Assembly: GCF_006636205.1 (NCBI RefSeq)
Contig: NZ_VIGB01000003.1
Span: forward strand, 6,326,501-6,390,500
DNA length: 64,000 bases
DNA from: Kitasatospora acidiphila
Lineage (GTDB): Bacteria; Actinomycetota; Actinomycetes; Streptomycetales; Streptomycetaceae
Reading direction: 5' to 3'
The position numbers and the translations under genes were made by a program. Below, piece after piece: positions 35,272 to 45,520 of the stretch (positions are counted from its first letter, which is position 1; each line of letters opens with the position of its first letter). Under the pieces are notes generated by a model that saw nothing but the letters and a program-made list of their open reading frames with translations, was not told the origin of the DNA and ran no database searches.

Positions 35272-38200
35272 ATGTCCGCTGCCGGGAACCGCCTCAGCCG
35301 ACCGGAGAACCGGTTGGTCCGCCGGGGTTTCACCGACCCCGAGGCCGCCGTCCGCCGGCTGAGCGCACCCGCGCTGGTGGGGCTGGCCGACGACCCGATC
35401 CTGCTCGACGCGCTCGGGGCCACCGCCGACCCGGACCTGGCGCTGCTCGGCCTGGCCCGCCTGCTGGAGGCGCTCCCGGACGACGAGCGGCAGGCCCTGC
35501 GCGACACCCTGACCGCCTCGAAGCCGCTGCGCGACCGGCTGCTGGGCGTGCTGGGCGCCTCCGCCGCGCTCGCCGACCACCTGGCCACCCACCCCCGGGA
35601 CTGGCACGCGCTGGTCACCTTCGAGCTGCGCGACATCCACCCGGGCATCGCCGACTTCCGCCGGGAGCTGGAGCAGCAGGTGCGCGACTCGCCGGCCGAG
35701 CCCGCCGACGCGCTGCGCGCCGCCTACCGGCGCTGCCTGCTCACCATCGCCGCCCGCGACCTGAGCGACACCGCCGACTTCGAGCAGACCGCGGCCGAAC
35801 TGGCGGACCTGGCCGGCGCCACCCTGCGCACCGCGCTGCAGATCGCCGCCGAGCAGGAGCCGGCCGCCGCCGACGCCTGCCGGCTGGCCGTGATCGGCAT
35901 GGGCAAGTGCGGCGGCCGGGAGCTGAACTACGTCTCCGACGTGGACGTGATCTTCGTGGCGGAGGCCCGCGAGGGCGTCGAGGAGAGCCGCGCACTGCAG
36001 GCGGCCACCCGGCTGGCCGCGGCGATGATGCGGCTCTGCTCGGACACCACCCGGGAGGGCACCATCTGGCCGGTGGACGCCAATCTGCGCCCGGAAGGCC
36101 GCAACGGCCCGCTGGTGCGCACCCTGGCCAGCCACATCGCGTACTACCAGCGCTGGGCCAAGACCTGGGAGTTCCAGGCGCTGCTCAAGGCCCGCCCGGT
36201 GGCCGGCGACGCCGAGCTGGGCGAGGCCTATGCGACGGCGCTGGCGCCGATGGTGTGGCAGGCGGCCGAGCGGGAGAACTTCGTCGCCGACGTCCAGCAG
36301 ATGCGCCGCCGGGTGATCGACGCGATCCCGGTGACCGAGGTGGACCGGCAGCTCAAGCTCGGCCCGGGCGGCCTGCGCGACGTGGAGTTCTCCGTCCAGC
36401 TGCTGCAACTGGTCCACGGGCGCACCGACCCCGAGCTGCGCAGCGGCAACACCCTGGCCGCGCTGCGGGCGCTCTCCGCCGGCGGCTACGTGGGCCGGGC
36501 CGACGCGGCCGCGCTGGAGAGCGCCTACCGGTTCCTGCGCTCCCTGGAGCACCGGATCCAGCTGCACCGGCTGCGCCGCACCCATCTGATGCCGACCGAC
36601 CCGGCCGATCTGCGCCTGCTGGCCCGCTCACTGGCCCCGATGATCAACGACGACACCCGGGCCGACCCGGTGGCCGCGCTGAACCGCGAGTGGAAGCGCC
36701 ATGCGCTGGAGGTCCGGCGGCTGCACGAGAAGCTCTTCTACCGTCCGCTGCTGACCGCGGTCGCCAACCTGTCCGGCGGGGAGGCGCTCACGCCGGGCAC
36801 GCCCGCGATGACCCCCGAGGCGGCCCAGGCCCGGCTGGAGGCGCTGGGCTTCGCCGACCCGCCGGCCGCGCTGCGCCACCTGCAGGCGCTGGCCAGCGGG
36901 GTCAGCCGGAAGGCGGCGATCCAGCGGACCCTGCTGCCGGTGCTGCTGGCCAGGTTCAGCGACTCGGCCGACCCGGATGCCGGGCTGCTGGGGTTCCGCC
37001 AGGTCTCCGACGCGCTCGGCCGCACGCCCTGGTACCTGCGGTTGCTGCGGGACGAGAGCGCCGCGGCCGAGGACCTGGCCCGGGTGCTGTCGGCCGGCCG
37101 GCTGGCGCCCGACCTGCTGCTGCGGGCGCCCGAGGCGGTGGCGCTGCTGGGCGATCCGCGCGGTCTGGAGGCGCGCGGCCGGCAGGCGCTGGAGGGCGAG
37201 ATCATGGCGGCGGTGGGCCGGGCGCCGAGCGCCGCCCAGGCGGTGGCGGCGGCCCGCTCGGTGCGCCGCCGCGAGCTGTTCCGCACCTCGGCAGGCGATC
37301 TGCTCGGCCGGTTCGGCGACGCAGCGACATCTGAGGGTGGGGCCGAGGCGCTGGAGCTGGCCTCCAACGCGCTCACCGACCTCAACGCGGCCACCCTGTC
37401 CGGCGCACTGGCCGGCTGCGTCGCCGACTGGGAGCGCAAGCACGGGGAGCCGCTGCCGGCCCGGATCGCGGTGATCGCGATGGGCCGGTTCGGCGGCCAT
37501 GAGCTGGGCTACGGCTCGGACGCCGATGTGCTCTTCGTGCACGAGCCGCTGCCGGACACCGAGCACGACGCGGCCGCCGCGGCCCGCTCGGTCTGCAACG
37601 AGCTGCGCACCCTGCTGGCCGCCCCGGCCACCGAGCCGCCGCTGCTGGTCGACGCCGACCTGCGGCCGGAGGGGCGGCAGGGCGCCCTGGTCCGCACCCT
37701 CGGCTCGTACCGGGCGTACTACCAGCGCTGGTCGCACGTCTGGGAGAGCCAGGCGCTGCTGCGGGCCGAGCCGGTGGCGGGGGACCAGGAGCTGGGGGAG
37801 CGGTTCGTCGAACTGATCGATCCGCTGCGCTACCCGCCCGAGGGGGTGTCCGAGACCGATCTGCGGGAGATCCGGCGGATCAAGGCGCGGATCGAGAACG
37901 AGCGGCTGCCGCGCGGGGCGGATCCGACCACCCACACCAAGATCGGCCGGGGTGGTCTGGCCGACGTCGAGTGGACGGTGCAGCTGTTCCAGCTGCGGCA
38001 CGGCCATGAGCTGCCCGGACTGCGCACCACCCGGACCAGGCAGGCACTGCTGGCCGCCGTCCGGGCCGGGCTGCTGAACGCGGAGGACGGCGAGGTGCTG
38101 GACACCGCCTGGGTGCTGGCCTCCCGGGTGCGGTCCGCGGTGATGCTGGTGCGCGGCCGCCCGGGGGACAGCTTCCCCAGCGAACCGCGCGAGCTCGCGG

Positions 38201-38313
38201 GGGTGGCCCGCTACCTGGGGTACGGCGCGGGCCGCACCGGCGAGCTGGTGGACGACTACCGGCGGATCACCCGGCGGGCGCGCTCGGTGGTCGAGCGGGC
38301 CTTCTACGGGTGA
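35272..38313 (+). CDS. glnE: Bifunctional glutamine synthetase adenylyltransferase/deadenylyltransferase
   Basis: 1,013 residues, normal for GlnE. It adenylylates and deadenylylates glutamine synthetase in response to nitrogen status. There are two nucleotidyltransferase halves. The N-terminal half (deadenylylase) contains GMGKCGGRELNYVSDVDVIF (~205-225). The C-terminal half (adenylylase) contains AMGRFGGHELGYGSDADVLF (~740-760). Each is followed by DADLRPEGRQG-like and YYQRWxxxWExQALLxARPVAG blocks. Start ATG 35272 with GGGAGG upstream. Its substrate GlnA is encoded ~20 kb away in this window. The stop begins a 26-nt direct repeat. Confidence 0.97.
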   Translation: MSAAGNRLSRPENRLVRRGFTDPEAAVRRLSAPALVGLADDPILLDALGATADPDLALLGLARLLEALPDDERQALRDTLTASKPLRDRLLGVLGASAALADHLATHPRDWHALVTFELRDIHPGIADFRRELEQQVRDSPAEPADALRAAYRRCLLTIAARDLSDTADFEQTAAELADLAGATLRTALQIAAEQEPAAADACRLAVIGMGKCGGRELNYVSDVDVIFVAEAREGVEESRALQAATRLAAAMMRLCSDTTREGTIWPVDANLRPEGRNGPLVRTLASHIAYYQRWAKTWEFQALLKARPVAGDAELGEAYATALAPMVWQAAERENFVADVQQMRRRVIDAIPVTEVDRQLKLGPGGLRDVEFSVQLLQLVHGRTDPELRSGNTLAALRALSAGGYVGRADAAALESAYRFLRSLEHRIQLHRLRRTHLMPTDPADLRLLARSLAPMINDDTRADPVAALNREWKRHALEVRRLHEKLFYRPLLTAVANLSGGEALTPGTPAMTPEAAQARLEALGFADPPAALRHLQALASGVSRKAAIQRTLLPVLLARFSDSADPDAGLLGFRQVSDALGRTPWYLRLLRDESAAAEDLARVLSAGRLAPDLLLRAPEAVALLGDPRGLEARGRQALEGEIMAAVGRAPSAAQAVAAARSVRRRELFRTSAGDLLGRFGDAATSEGGAEALELASNALTDLNAATLSGALAGCVADWERKHGEPLPARIAVIAMGRFGGHELGYGSDADVLFVHEPLPDTEHDAAAAARSVCNELRTLLAAPATEPPLLVDADLRPEGRQGALVRTLGSYRAYYQRWSHVWESQALLRAEPVAGDQELGERFVELIDPLRYPPEGVSETDLREIRRIKARIENERLPRGADPTTHTKIGRGGLADVEWTVQLFQLRHGHELPGLRTTRTRQALLAAVRAGLLNAEDGEVLDTAWVLASRVRSAVMLVRGRPGDSFPSEPRELAGVARYLGYGAGRTGELVDDYRRITRRARSVVERAFYG

Positions 38314-38362
38314 CGGCGCCTATGGCCGGCTGCGGCTGACGGCGCCTACGGCTGACTGCGGG
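38311..38362 (+). repeat. 26-nt direct repeat starting at the glnE stop codon
   Basis: TGACGGCGCCTATGGC... (38311-38336) is repeated with few changes at 38337-38362, and a weaker third copy follows. The first TGA is the glnE stop. Confidence 0.7.
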
Positions 38363-38395
38363 GACGCCGCCTGCGGCTGGGCGGTCAGGGCCGGC

Positions 38396-39361
38396 TCAGC
38401 GGGAGACCTTGACCCCCACCGGGGTGGGCCGCTGCTCCGGCAGGGTGCCGGCCTCGGCCTGCCAGGAGGCCGGGATCTGCGGGAACTGGAAGGCCCAGCG
38501 GTGGTACACCAGCCGGGCCACCAGGAAGCCGACGGCCAGGCAGGCCGCGCCGCCGACCGCGTCCATCCAGAAGTGGTTGGCGGTGGCGATGATCACCACC
38601 AGGGTGGCGGCCGGGTAGGCCAGGCCCAGGGCCCGCACCCAGGTGCGCTCGGCCAGGAAGAAGATGCTCAGCCCGCACCACATCGACCAGCCGATGTGCA
38701 TCGAGGGCATCGCCGCGTACTTGTTGGTGACGCTGGCCGCCGCGCCCGAGGCCAGGGAGCCCCAGGTGTGATGGGTGATCACGGTGTCGACGAAGCCGCC
38801 GCCGTTCATCAGCCGGGGTGGTGCCAGCGGAAAGAGGTAGAACCCGACCAGGGCGATGATCGTGGTGACGGCGAGCACCAGGCGCGCGGCCGCGTACCGC
38901 CCGGGGTGGCTGCGGTAGAGCCAGATCAGCACCGCGAGGGTCACGATGAAGTGCAGCGTGGCGTAGTAGTAGTTCATCCCCGTGATCAACCAACCCACCT
39001 TGTCGAGGGTGTGGTTGACCCAGCGCTCGATGGAGATGCCGAAGTCCTGCTCGGTGTGCCACACCCAGGTGGCGTGCCGCTGGGCGATCGCGTCCTGCTG
39101 CGGGATCGCGTTGCGCACGATGTTGTACAGCCAGTACGTGATGCCCATCAGGGCGATCTCGAACCAGAGCCGGGGCCGCTTGGGGCGGCGGCGGGCGCGG
39201 GCGATCCGGTGGCGCAGCGAGTCGGCCGAACTGACGGCCGTGCTGCCGCCGGTTCCGTTCGCGGCCTCGGCGGCCGCGCCGCCCGGGGTCTGAACGGAAT
39301 CGCCGTGACGGGGCGCGGCGGTGTCGTCGCTGCCTGGCACATGGATGGTCGATTCCCCCAT
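38396..39361 (-). CDS. PAP2-family membrane phosphatase/phosphotransferase
   Basis: 321 residues. A disordered ~50-residue cytoplasmic head and a basic stretch (HRIARARRRPKRPRLW) precede six membrane helices. The PAP2 active-site motifs are present in the inositolphosphotransferase-like (PAP2_3) form: PLAPPRLMNGGGF, AAMPSMHIGWSMW (His) and ATANHFWMDAVGG (His, Asp). Substrates are likely lipid phosphates or polyprenyl phosphates. Start ATG 39359-39361. It is divergent from the pullulanase, with 333 bp between. Confidence 0.9.
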   Translation of the reverse strand: MGESTIHVPGSDDTAAPRHGDSVQTPGGAAAEAANGTGGSTAVSSADSLRHRIARARRRPKRPRLWFEIALMGITYWLYNIVRNAIPQQDAIAQRHATWVWHTEQDFGISIERWVNHTLDKVGWLITGMNYYYATLHFIVTLAVLIWLYRSHPGRYAAARLVLAVTTIIALVGFYLFPLAPPRLMNGGGFVDTVITHHTWGSLASGAAASVTNKYAAMPSMHIGWSMWCGLSIFFLAERTWVRALGLAYPAATLVVIIATANHFWMDAVGGAACLAVGFLVARLVYHRWAFQFPQIPASWQAEAGTLPEQRPTPVGVKVSR

Positions 39362-39623
39362 GGGGAAGAGTCTGCCAGACGTTCTGTGGCCGTCCGATCA
39401 TCCTTTGGTCGTGGATTCGTCACCGGCTGTCCTCCCGCGGTACTAGGTGACCACCCCCAGTCGGGACGGGGGAGTCGGCACGCTACGCCCGATGGCGACG
39501 CGTCGGAGGAACACACATGGATTCCATTGTTACGCCGTCGCCAGGGGCCCGGCCACGCAGGGTCCCTTGCGGGACAAGGGGCTTGGGGATTCCGGACAGG
39601 TGGCTGTTTGTCCTTTCTGCATC
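39362..39623. other. Divergent region between PAP2 gene and pullulanase promoter
   Basis: About 260 bp with no supported gene. The right end leads into the pullulanase promoter and operator at 39624-39652. No clear promoter for the PAP2 gene was identified. Confidence 0.5.
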
Positions 39624-39652
39624 TTGCTGAAAGATATTTCAGCCGCTAGCGT
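39624..39652 (+). promoter_or_regulatory. Pullulanase promoter with LacI-type operator in the spacer
   Basis: TTGCTG (39624-39629) and TAGCGT (39647-39652) are spaced by 17 nt, a good vegetative promoter. Between and over them GCTGAAA (39626-39632) and TTTCAGC (39637-39643) form an inverted repeat with a GATA centre. Maltodextrin regulons in streptomycetes are controlled by LacI-type repressors (MalR family), so repression relieved by maltodextrins is likely. Confidence 0.7.
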
Positions 39653-39694
39653 CCTCGCCACCCGAACGACGACGAGCCCGGCAAGGGAGCCGCT

Positions 39695-42600
39695 GTGCCC
39701 GCTGTTCCGCGCTACCCCAGGAGCGCCACCAGAAGGAGACGGAGCCGGACGGGGGTGCTGCTGGCCGTCGCGCTCACCGCGGCCGCCCTGGGCGCGGTCT
39801 CCCCGCTGCCCGCGGCGGCCGCCGCCCCGGCCCCGCCGTCGGACCGGGCCGTGGCCGGCCAGGCCGACCGCCACGACCTCACCAGGGAGCAGTACTACTT
39901 CGTCCTCCCCGACCGGTTCGCCAACGGGGATCAGGGCAATGACACCGGCGGCATCACCGGCACCCGGATGCAGAACGGCTTCGACCCCACCGACAAGGGC
40001 TTCTACCACGGTGGCGACCTCGCCGGCGTGATCGACAAGCTCGACTACATCAAGGGGTTGGGCACCACCGCGATCTGGCTGGCGCCGATCTTCAAGAACA
40101 AGCCGGTGCAGGGCACCGGGGCCAGCGCCTCGGCCGGCTACCACGGCTACTGGATAACCGACTTCACCCAGGTCGACCCGCACTTCGGCACCAACGACCA
40201 GCTCAAGGAGCTGATAGCGAAGGCGCACCAGCGCGGGATCAAGGTCTTCTTCGACGTCATCACCAACCACACCGCGGACGTCATCGACTACGCCGAGGGC
40301 AGCCACGCCTACCGCTCCACCGGCGCCTACCCGGTGCTGGACAAGAACGGCGCCCCGGTCGACACCACCGCGATCGCGGACGCCAACGCGGCGAACCACA
40401 CGGCCGGTTACCCGGATCTGACGCCCGACTCGTTCCCGTACACCCCGGTGGTGACCCAGTCAGGCGTGAAGAAGCCGGACTGGCTCAACGACCCCACGCT
40501 GTACCACAACCGCGGCGACTCCACCTTCGCCGGCGAGTCCGGCACCGAGGGCGACTTCTCCGGCCTGGACGACCTGGACACCCAGGATCCGCGCGTGGTG
40601 CGCGGCTTCGAGCAGGTCTACCAGGACTGGGTGCGCACCACCGGCGTCGACGGGTTCCGGATCGACACCGTCAAGAACGTCAACATGGCGTTCTGGCAGC
40701 AATGGGCGCCCGCGCTCAAGCAGTTCGCGGCCAAGCAGGGCAACAAGAACTTCTTCATGTTCGGCGAGGTCTACTCCGCCGACCCGGCCGTCACCTCGCC
40801 CTATGTGACCAAGGGCAAGTTGCAGGCCACCCTGGACTTCCCGTTCCAGGACGCGGCCCGGCGCTATGTCTCGCAGGGTGGCTCGGCGCAGGCGCTGGCC
40901 GACCTGTACGCGCAGGACTACCGCTACACCTCGGCCGACACCAACGCGTACGAGCTGCCGACCTTCACCGGCAACCACGACATGGGCCGGATCGGCTCGT
41001 TCCTGCTCGCCGACAACCCCGGTGCCGATCAGGGCACGCTGCTGGCCAAGGACCAACTGGCCGACCAGCTCCAGTTCCTGACGCGCGGCCAGCCCGTCGT
41101 CTACTACGGTGACGAGCAGGGCTTCACCGGGCCGGGCGGTGACAAGGACGCCCGCCAGGACATGTTCGCCACCAGGACGGCCTCCTACGCGGCCGACCCG
41201 GTGATCGGCGGGCCCTCCGGCTCGATGGACCGCTACGGCACCAACGGGCCTATCTACCAAGGCATTTCCGACCTCGCCAAACTGCGCGCCGCCAACCCGG
41301 CGCTGGCGGACGGCGCCCAGATCCAGCGGTACGCGGCCAACGGGCCCGGGGTGTACGCCTTCTCCCGGATCGACGCCAAGGAGCAGGTCGAGTACCTGGT
41401 GGCGGTGAACAACGCGACCACCCCGCAGACCGTCCAACTGGGCACCTATTCGGCCGACATGGGCTTCGAGAAGATCTACCCGGCCACCGGGCAGAGGCTC
41501 ACCACCGGTGCGGACCGGCAGTTGACCGTCACGGTGCCGCCGCTCTCCTCGGTGGTGTACCAGGCCGCCGCCAAGCTCGCGCCGTCCCCGGCCACACCCG
41601 CGATCACGCCGGTCATGCCGGCCGACGGGAGCACCGGCCAGGTCACCCTGGGGGCGCAGGTGTCCGGCGACGGCTTCCACCGGGTCGGCTATGCCGCTCA
41701 AATAGGCAACGGCCCATGGCAGTTGCTCGGAACCTCGGACTCCGGTGCCGACAAGGTGACCTGGGACCTGTCCGGCGTGGCCCCCGGCACCGTGGTGCGC
41801 TTCAAGGCGGTGGTCGCGGACGACGCCGGCCACCTGCGCGCGGCCACCGGCAGCTTCACCACCGGCACCCCGGCCCCGCAGTCGCCCCCGACCGCCGGTT
41901 CGCATCCGTACGCGGTGGTGCACTACCAGCGCGAGGACGGCAACTACGACGGCTGGAACCTCTACGCCTGGGGTGACATCGCCGACGGCGAGCAGACCAC
42001 CTGGCCCGCGGGGCACCCGTTCATCGGCCGCGACGCCTACGGCGCCTTCGCCTACGTCAAGTTGAACCCTTCCGCCTCCGACGTCGGCTTCATCGTGGAG
42101 AACAACGGCACCAAGGACGTCGCGGCGGACCGCCACATCGACGTCGGCAGCACCGGCGAGGTGTGGGTGAAGGAGGGCGATCCGACCGTCTACACCACTA
42201 ACCCGGCACCGCCGCCGGCGGCCGGGAGCGCGGTGATCCACTACCACCGGGCCGACGGCAACTACGCCGGCTGGGGCCTGCACGTCTGGACCGGTGCCGC
42301 CTCGCCCACCGACTGGACCCACCCGCTGCCGCCGGCCCGGCAGGACGCCTTCGGTGACGTCTTCGAGGTCCCGCTGGCCGCCGGCGCCACCAGCCTGAGC
42401 TACATCGTGCACAACGGCGACACCAAGGACCTGCCCGACGACCAGTCGCTCAGCCTTGCCACCCATGGCGGCGAGGTCTGGGTGCTCGGCGGCCAGGAGG
42501 GCTATCTGCTGCCCGAAGTCGCCACCAGCGGCGCGCAGTTGGACCTGAGCACGGCCAAGGCGCAGTGGCTGGACGCCTCGACGGTCGCGGTACCGGCCGG

Positions 42601-45196
42601 CTACGGCGCGGGTGACGCGGCCCTGCAGGGCGGCACCAGCGCCCAGCTGGTCTACGACCCGGCGGGAGGGATCTCTCTGAACAAGGGCGTGCTCAGCAAG
42701 CCGGGCTACTGGCTGCGGCTCAACCCGGTGGCCGGCGGCCTGACCGACGCCCAGAAGAAGAAGTACCCCAACCTGGCCGGCTACCGCGCCTTCAGCGTCG
42801 ACCAGCGGGACGCCAAGCGGATCCCGCAGGCGCTGCGCGGTCAGCTGATCTTCACCGAGCACCTGCCGAACGGCGCCGTGCTGTCCGCCACCGGCGTGCA
42901 ACTGCCAGGCGTGCTGGACGACTTGTACGGCAGCAAGGCCGCACAGGCCAAGCTCGGCCCGGTCTACCAGGACAACCGGGTGACCCTCGCGCTCTGGGCG
43001 CCCACGGCGGCGGACGTCGCGGTGCAGCTCTACGGCGGCCCGACCGGCGGCACCCCGCGGACGGTCCCGCTGAAGCGCGACGACGCCACCGGCGTCTGGT
43101 CGCTCACCGGCAGCCGGTCCGAACTGGCCGGCAAGTACTACCAGTACCAGGTGAAGGTCTGGGCGCCCAGCGTCCAGCAGCTGGTCACCAACCTGGTGAC
43201 CGACCCCTACTCGGTGGCGCTCTCACCGGACTCGCAGCGCAGCCTGGTCGCCGACCTGACCGACCGTTCGACCAAGCCGGCCGGCTGGGACACCGACCGG
43301 GCTCCGGCGCCGGTGCCGCCCACCAAGCAGCAGATCCAGGAACTGCACGTGCGCGACTTCTCGGCGGCGGACGGCACCGTGCCGGCCGCCGAACGCGGCA
43401 CCTACCTGGCCTTCACCGAGTCGCAGTCGGCCGGCATGCAGCATCTGCGCGAGCTGGCCAAGGCCGGCGTGACCACGATCCACCTGCTGCCCACCTTCGA
43501 CATCGCCTCCATCCCGCCGGCCGCCGACCAGAAGCTGCCGCCGTGCGATCTGGCCGCGCTGCCCAAGGACAGCCCCAAGCAGCAGGAGTGCATCGCGACC
43601 GTCGCCGACCAGGACGCCTACAACTGGGGCTACGACCCGCTGCACTACACCGTCCCGGAGGGCGCCTACGCCAGTGACCCGACCGGCGTCCAACGCACCG
43701 TGCAGTTCCGGCAGATGGTGCAGGCGATCCACCAAGCCGGCCTGCGGGTGGTGCTGGACGTGGTCTACAACCACACGGCAGCCGCCGGGCAGGACCCGCA
43801 CTCGGTGCTGGACCGGATCGTGCCGGGCTACTACCAGCGGCTCAGCGACACCGGCGCCGTCACCACGGACAGCTGCTGCGCCGACACCGCGCCCGAACAC
43901 ACCATGATGAACAAGCTGGTGGTCGACTCGGTGACCACCTGGGCCGGCCAGTACAAGGTGGACGGCTTCCGCTTCGACCTGATGGGCCTGGATCCCAAGT
44001 CGACCATGCTGGACGTGCAGTCGGCCCTGCACAAGCTGACCCTCCAGCACGACGGAGTGGACGGCGCCGCGGAGTTCCTCTACGGCGAGGGCTGGAACTT
44101 CGGCGTGGTGGCGAACAACGCCCGGTTCGAGCAGGCCACCCAGCTGAACATGGCCGGCACCGGGATCGCCACCTTCAACGACCGGATCCGCGACGCCGGG
44201 CGGGGCGGCACCTTCATGCTCTCCTCCGCGCCGCAGCAGGGCTTCGCCTCGGGGCTGTTCACCGACCCCAACGGCAATGCGGCGAACGGGAGTTCTGATC
44301 AGCAGGAGTCGACCCTGCTGCACCAGATGGACCAGATCAAGGTCGGCCTGACCGGCAACCTGGCCGGCTACTCGTTCACCGACAGCACGGGCAAGGCGGT
44401 CACCGGGGCGCAGGTCGACTACAACGGCTCGCCCACCGGCTATGCGGCCAACCCCGGTGAGGCGGTGGAGTATCTGGACGCGCACGACAACACCGACCTG
44501 TTCGACGCGCTCGCCTACAAGCTGCCGACCGGCACCAGCCCCGCCGACCGGGCCCGGATGCAGGCGCTGGGCCTGTCGCTGACGGCGCTCACCCAGGGCC
44601 CCGGCTTCGCGGTGGCCGGCAGCGACCTGCTCCGCTCCAAGTCGCTGGACAGCAACTCCTTCAACTCCGGCGACTGGTTCAACGCGATCCACTGGCAGTG
44701 CGCCGACGGCAACGGCTGGGGCCACGGGCTGCCGCCGGCCGCCGACAACCGGTCGATGTGGCCCACCGATGCCGCGCTGCTGGACAACTCGGCGCTCACC
44801 ATGGGGTGTTCGCAGATCAGCGCGACCGCCGAGCAGTACCGCCAGTTCCTCCAGATCAAGCAGTCCTCCCCGCTGTTCGCCCTGCCCACTGCGGCGGACG
44901 TGCAGCGCCGGCTGAGCTTCCCGCTCTCCGGCACGGCGGCCGAGGTGCCGGGCGTGATCACCATGCACCTGGACGGCACCGGCCTGGCGGGCGCCGAGCG
45001 CGGTCTGACGGTGGTCTTCAACGCCACCCCGGTCACCCAGACCCAGCGGGTGGACGCACTGCGCGGCACTGCCGAGAAACTGCACCCGGTCCAGGCCAAT
45101 GGCGCCGACGCGGTGGTCAAGCAGACCGCTTTCCAGTCGGATTCAGGGATCTTCACAGTTCCTGCACGCACGGTGGCGGTGTTCGTACAACAGTGA
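39695..45196 (+). CDS. pulA: Secreted bifunctional alpha-amylase/pullulanase (amylopullulanase)
   Basis: 1,833 residues. The signal peptide RRRRSRTGVLLAVALTAAAL (~12-45) indicates export. Domain order: a GH13 alpha-amylase (~60-630; GIKVFFDVITNHT, VDGFRIDTVKNV, FMFGEVYSADP, FTGNHDMGR), a beta domain, two CBM41 starch-binding modules (~745-850 HYQREDGNYDGWNLYAW; ~850-950 HYHRADGNYAGWGLHVW), a CBM48-like domain (~1090), then a type I pullulanase GH13_14 (~1200-1833; YNWGYDPLHYTVPEG, VVLDVVYNHT, VDGFRFDLMGL, EFLYGEGWNF, YLDAHDNTDLFD). It cuts alpha-1,4 and alpha-1,6 bonds of starch, pullulan or glycogen outside the cell. GTG 39695 follows AAGGGAG. Homologous to the long pullulanase of S. coelicolor. 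Confidence 0.95.
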   Translation: MPAVPRYPRSATRRRRSRTGVLLAVALTAAALGAVSPLPAAAAAPAPPSDRAVAGQADRHDLTREQYYFVLPDRFANGDQGNDTGGITGTRMQNGFDPTDKGFYHGGDLAGVIDKLDYIKGLGTTAIWLAPIFKNKPVQGTGASASAGYHGYWITDFTQVDPHFGTNDQLKELIAKAHQRGIKVFFDVITNHTADVIDYAEGSHAYRSTGAYPVLDKNGAPVDTTAIADANAANHTAGYPDLTPDSFPYTPVVTQSGVKKPDWLNDPTLYHNRGDSTFAGESGTEGDFSGLDDLDTQDPRVVRGFEQVYQDWVRTTGVDGFRIDTVKNVNMAFWQQWAPALKQFAAKQGNKNFFMFGEVYSADPAVTSPYVTKGKLQATLDFPFQDAARRYVSQGGSAQALADLYAQDYRYTSADTNAYELPTFTGNHDMGRIGSFLLADNPGADQGTLLAKDQLADQLQFLTRGQPVVYYGDEQGFTGPGGDKDARQDMFATRTASYAADPVIGGPSGSMDRYGTNGPIYQGISDLAKLRAANPALADGAQIQRYAANGPGVYAFSRIDAKEQVEYLVAVNNATTPQTVQLGTYSADMGFEKIYPATGQRLTTGADRQLTVTVPPLSSVVYQAAAKLAPSPATPAITPVMPADGSTGQVTLGAQVSGDGFHRVGYAAQIGNGPWQLLGTSDSGADKVTWDLSGVAPGTVVRFKAVVADDAGHLRAATGSFTTGTPAPQSPPTAGSHPYAVVHYQREDGNYDGWNLYAWGDIADGEQTTWPAGHPFIGRDAYGAFAYVKLNPSASDVGFIVENNGTKDVAADRHIDVGSTGEVWVKEGDPTVYTTNPAPPPAAGSAVIHYHRADGNYAGWGLHVWTGAASPTDWTHPLPPARQDAFGDVFEVPLAAGATSLSYIVHNGDTKDLPDDQSLSLATHGGEVWVLGGQEGYLLPEVATSGAQLDLSTAKAQWLDASTVAVPAGYGAGDAALQGGTSAQLVYDPAGGISLNKGVLSKPGYWLRLNPVAGGLTDAQKKKYPNLAGYRAFSVDQRDAKRIPQALRGQLIFTEHLPNGAVLSATGVQLPGVLDDLYGSKAAQAKLGPVYQDNRVTLALWAPTAADVAVQLYGGPTGGTPRTVPLKRDDATGVWSLTGSRSELAGKYYQYQVKVWAPSVQQLVTNLVTDPYSVALSPDSQRSLVADLTDRSTKPAGWDTDRAPAPVPPTKQQIQELHVRDFSAADGTVPAAERGTYLAFTESQSAGMQHLRELAKAGVTTIHLLPTFDIASIPPAADQKLPPCDLAALPKDSPKQQECIATVADQDAYNWGYDPLHYTVPEGAYASDPTGVQRTVQFRQMVQAIHQAGLRVVLDVVYNHTAAAGQDPHSVLDRIVPGYYQRLSDTGAVTTDSCCADTAPEHTMMNKLVVDSVTTWAGQYKVDGFRFDLMGLDPKSTMLDVQSALHKLTLQHDGVDGAAEFLYGEGWNFGVVANNARFEQATQLNMAGTGIATFNDRIRDAGRGGTFMLSSAPQQGFASGLFTDPNGNAANGSSDQQESTLLHQMDQIKVGLTGNLAGYSFTDSTGKAVTGAQVDYNGSPTGYAANPGEAVEYLDAHDNTDLFDALAYKLPTGTSPADRARMQALGLSLTALTQGPGFAVAGSDLLRSKSLDSNSFNSGDWFNAIHWQCADGNGWGHGLPPAADNRSMWPTDAALLDNSALTMGCSQISATAEQYRQFLQIKQSSPLFALPTAADVQRRLSFPLSGTAAEVPGVITMHLDGTGLAGAERGLTVVFNATPVTQTQRVDALRGTAEKLHPVQANGADAVVKQTAFQSDSGIFTVPARTVAVFVQQ

Positions 45197-45520
45197 GTCA
45201 GTATCAAGTCAGCACCAGCCAAGTACCAAGTCAGCGACCGACCGCGAGCCGCCTCGGCAGGTGGCAGAACTGGAGTCGCCGCTGATCGGGCCGCTGATCA
45301 GCACTAATTGAGGAAGTCGGGTCCGGATAACGGGCCCGACTTTCTGTCAATTGATGCTCCGGCGGACTTGGAGTGGCGTTGTCAATCCTGTAAACAATGG
45401 AGTCAAGTTGGCTTCGGGTCGCCCCGCCGGCCGACGGCGAGTTGCGCGCACACCCGCCGCCGACGGGCCTACGCGCACGCGGTCGACCCGGCTTGTGACA
45501 ACTCGAACGCAAGGACGCGC
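45197..45520. other. Intergenic region after pullulanase
   Basis: 324 bp. The first 60 bp holds CAAGTCAGC twice (45204-45235) and the terminator lies at 45314-45342. The rest is AT-richer, with TTGGAG-N17-TAAACA (~45365-45393) as a weak promoter candidate for the HTH-TPR gene. No gene seen. Confidence 0.5.
45314..45342 (+). terminator. Terminator of pullulanase
   Basis: A 12-bp stem (45314-45325 with 45331-45342, one G-U pair) and a 5-nt loop GATAA, followed by TTTC. About 118 bp past the stop. Confidence 0.8.

Noticed and set aside
45196..45240. CAAGTCAGC pair after the pullulanase stop as a regulator site
   Set aside because: It fits the stop-proximal repeat pattern and is downstream of a gene with its terminator further on, so an operator role is unsupported.
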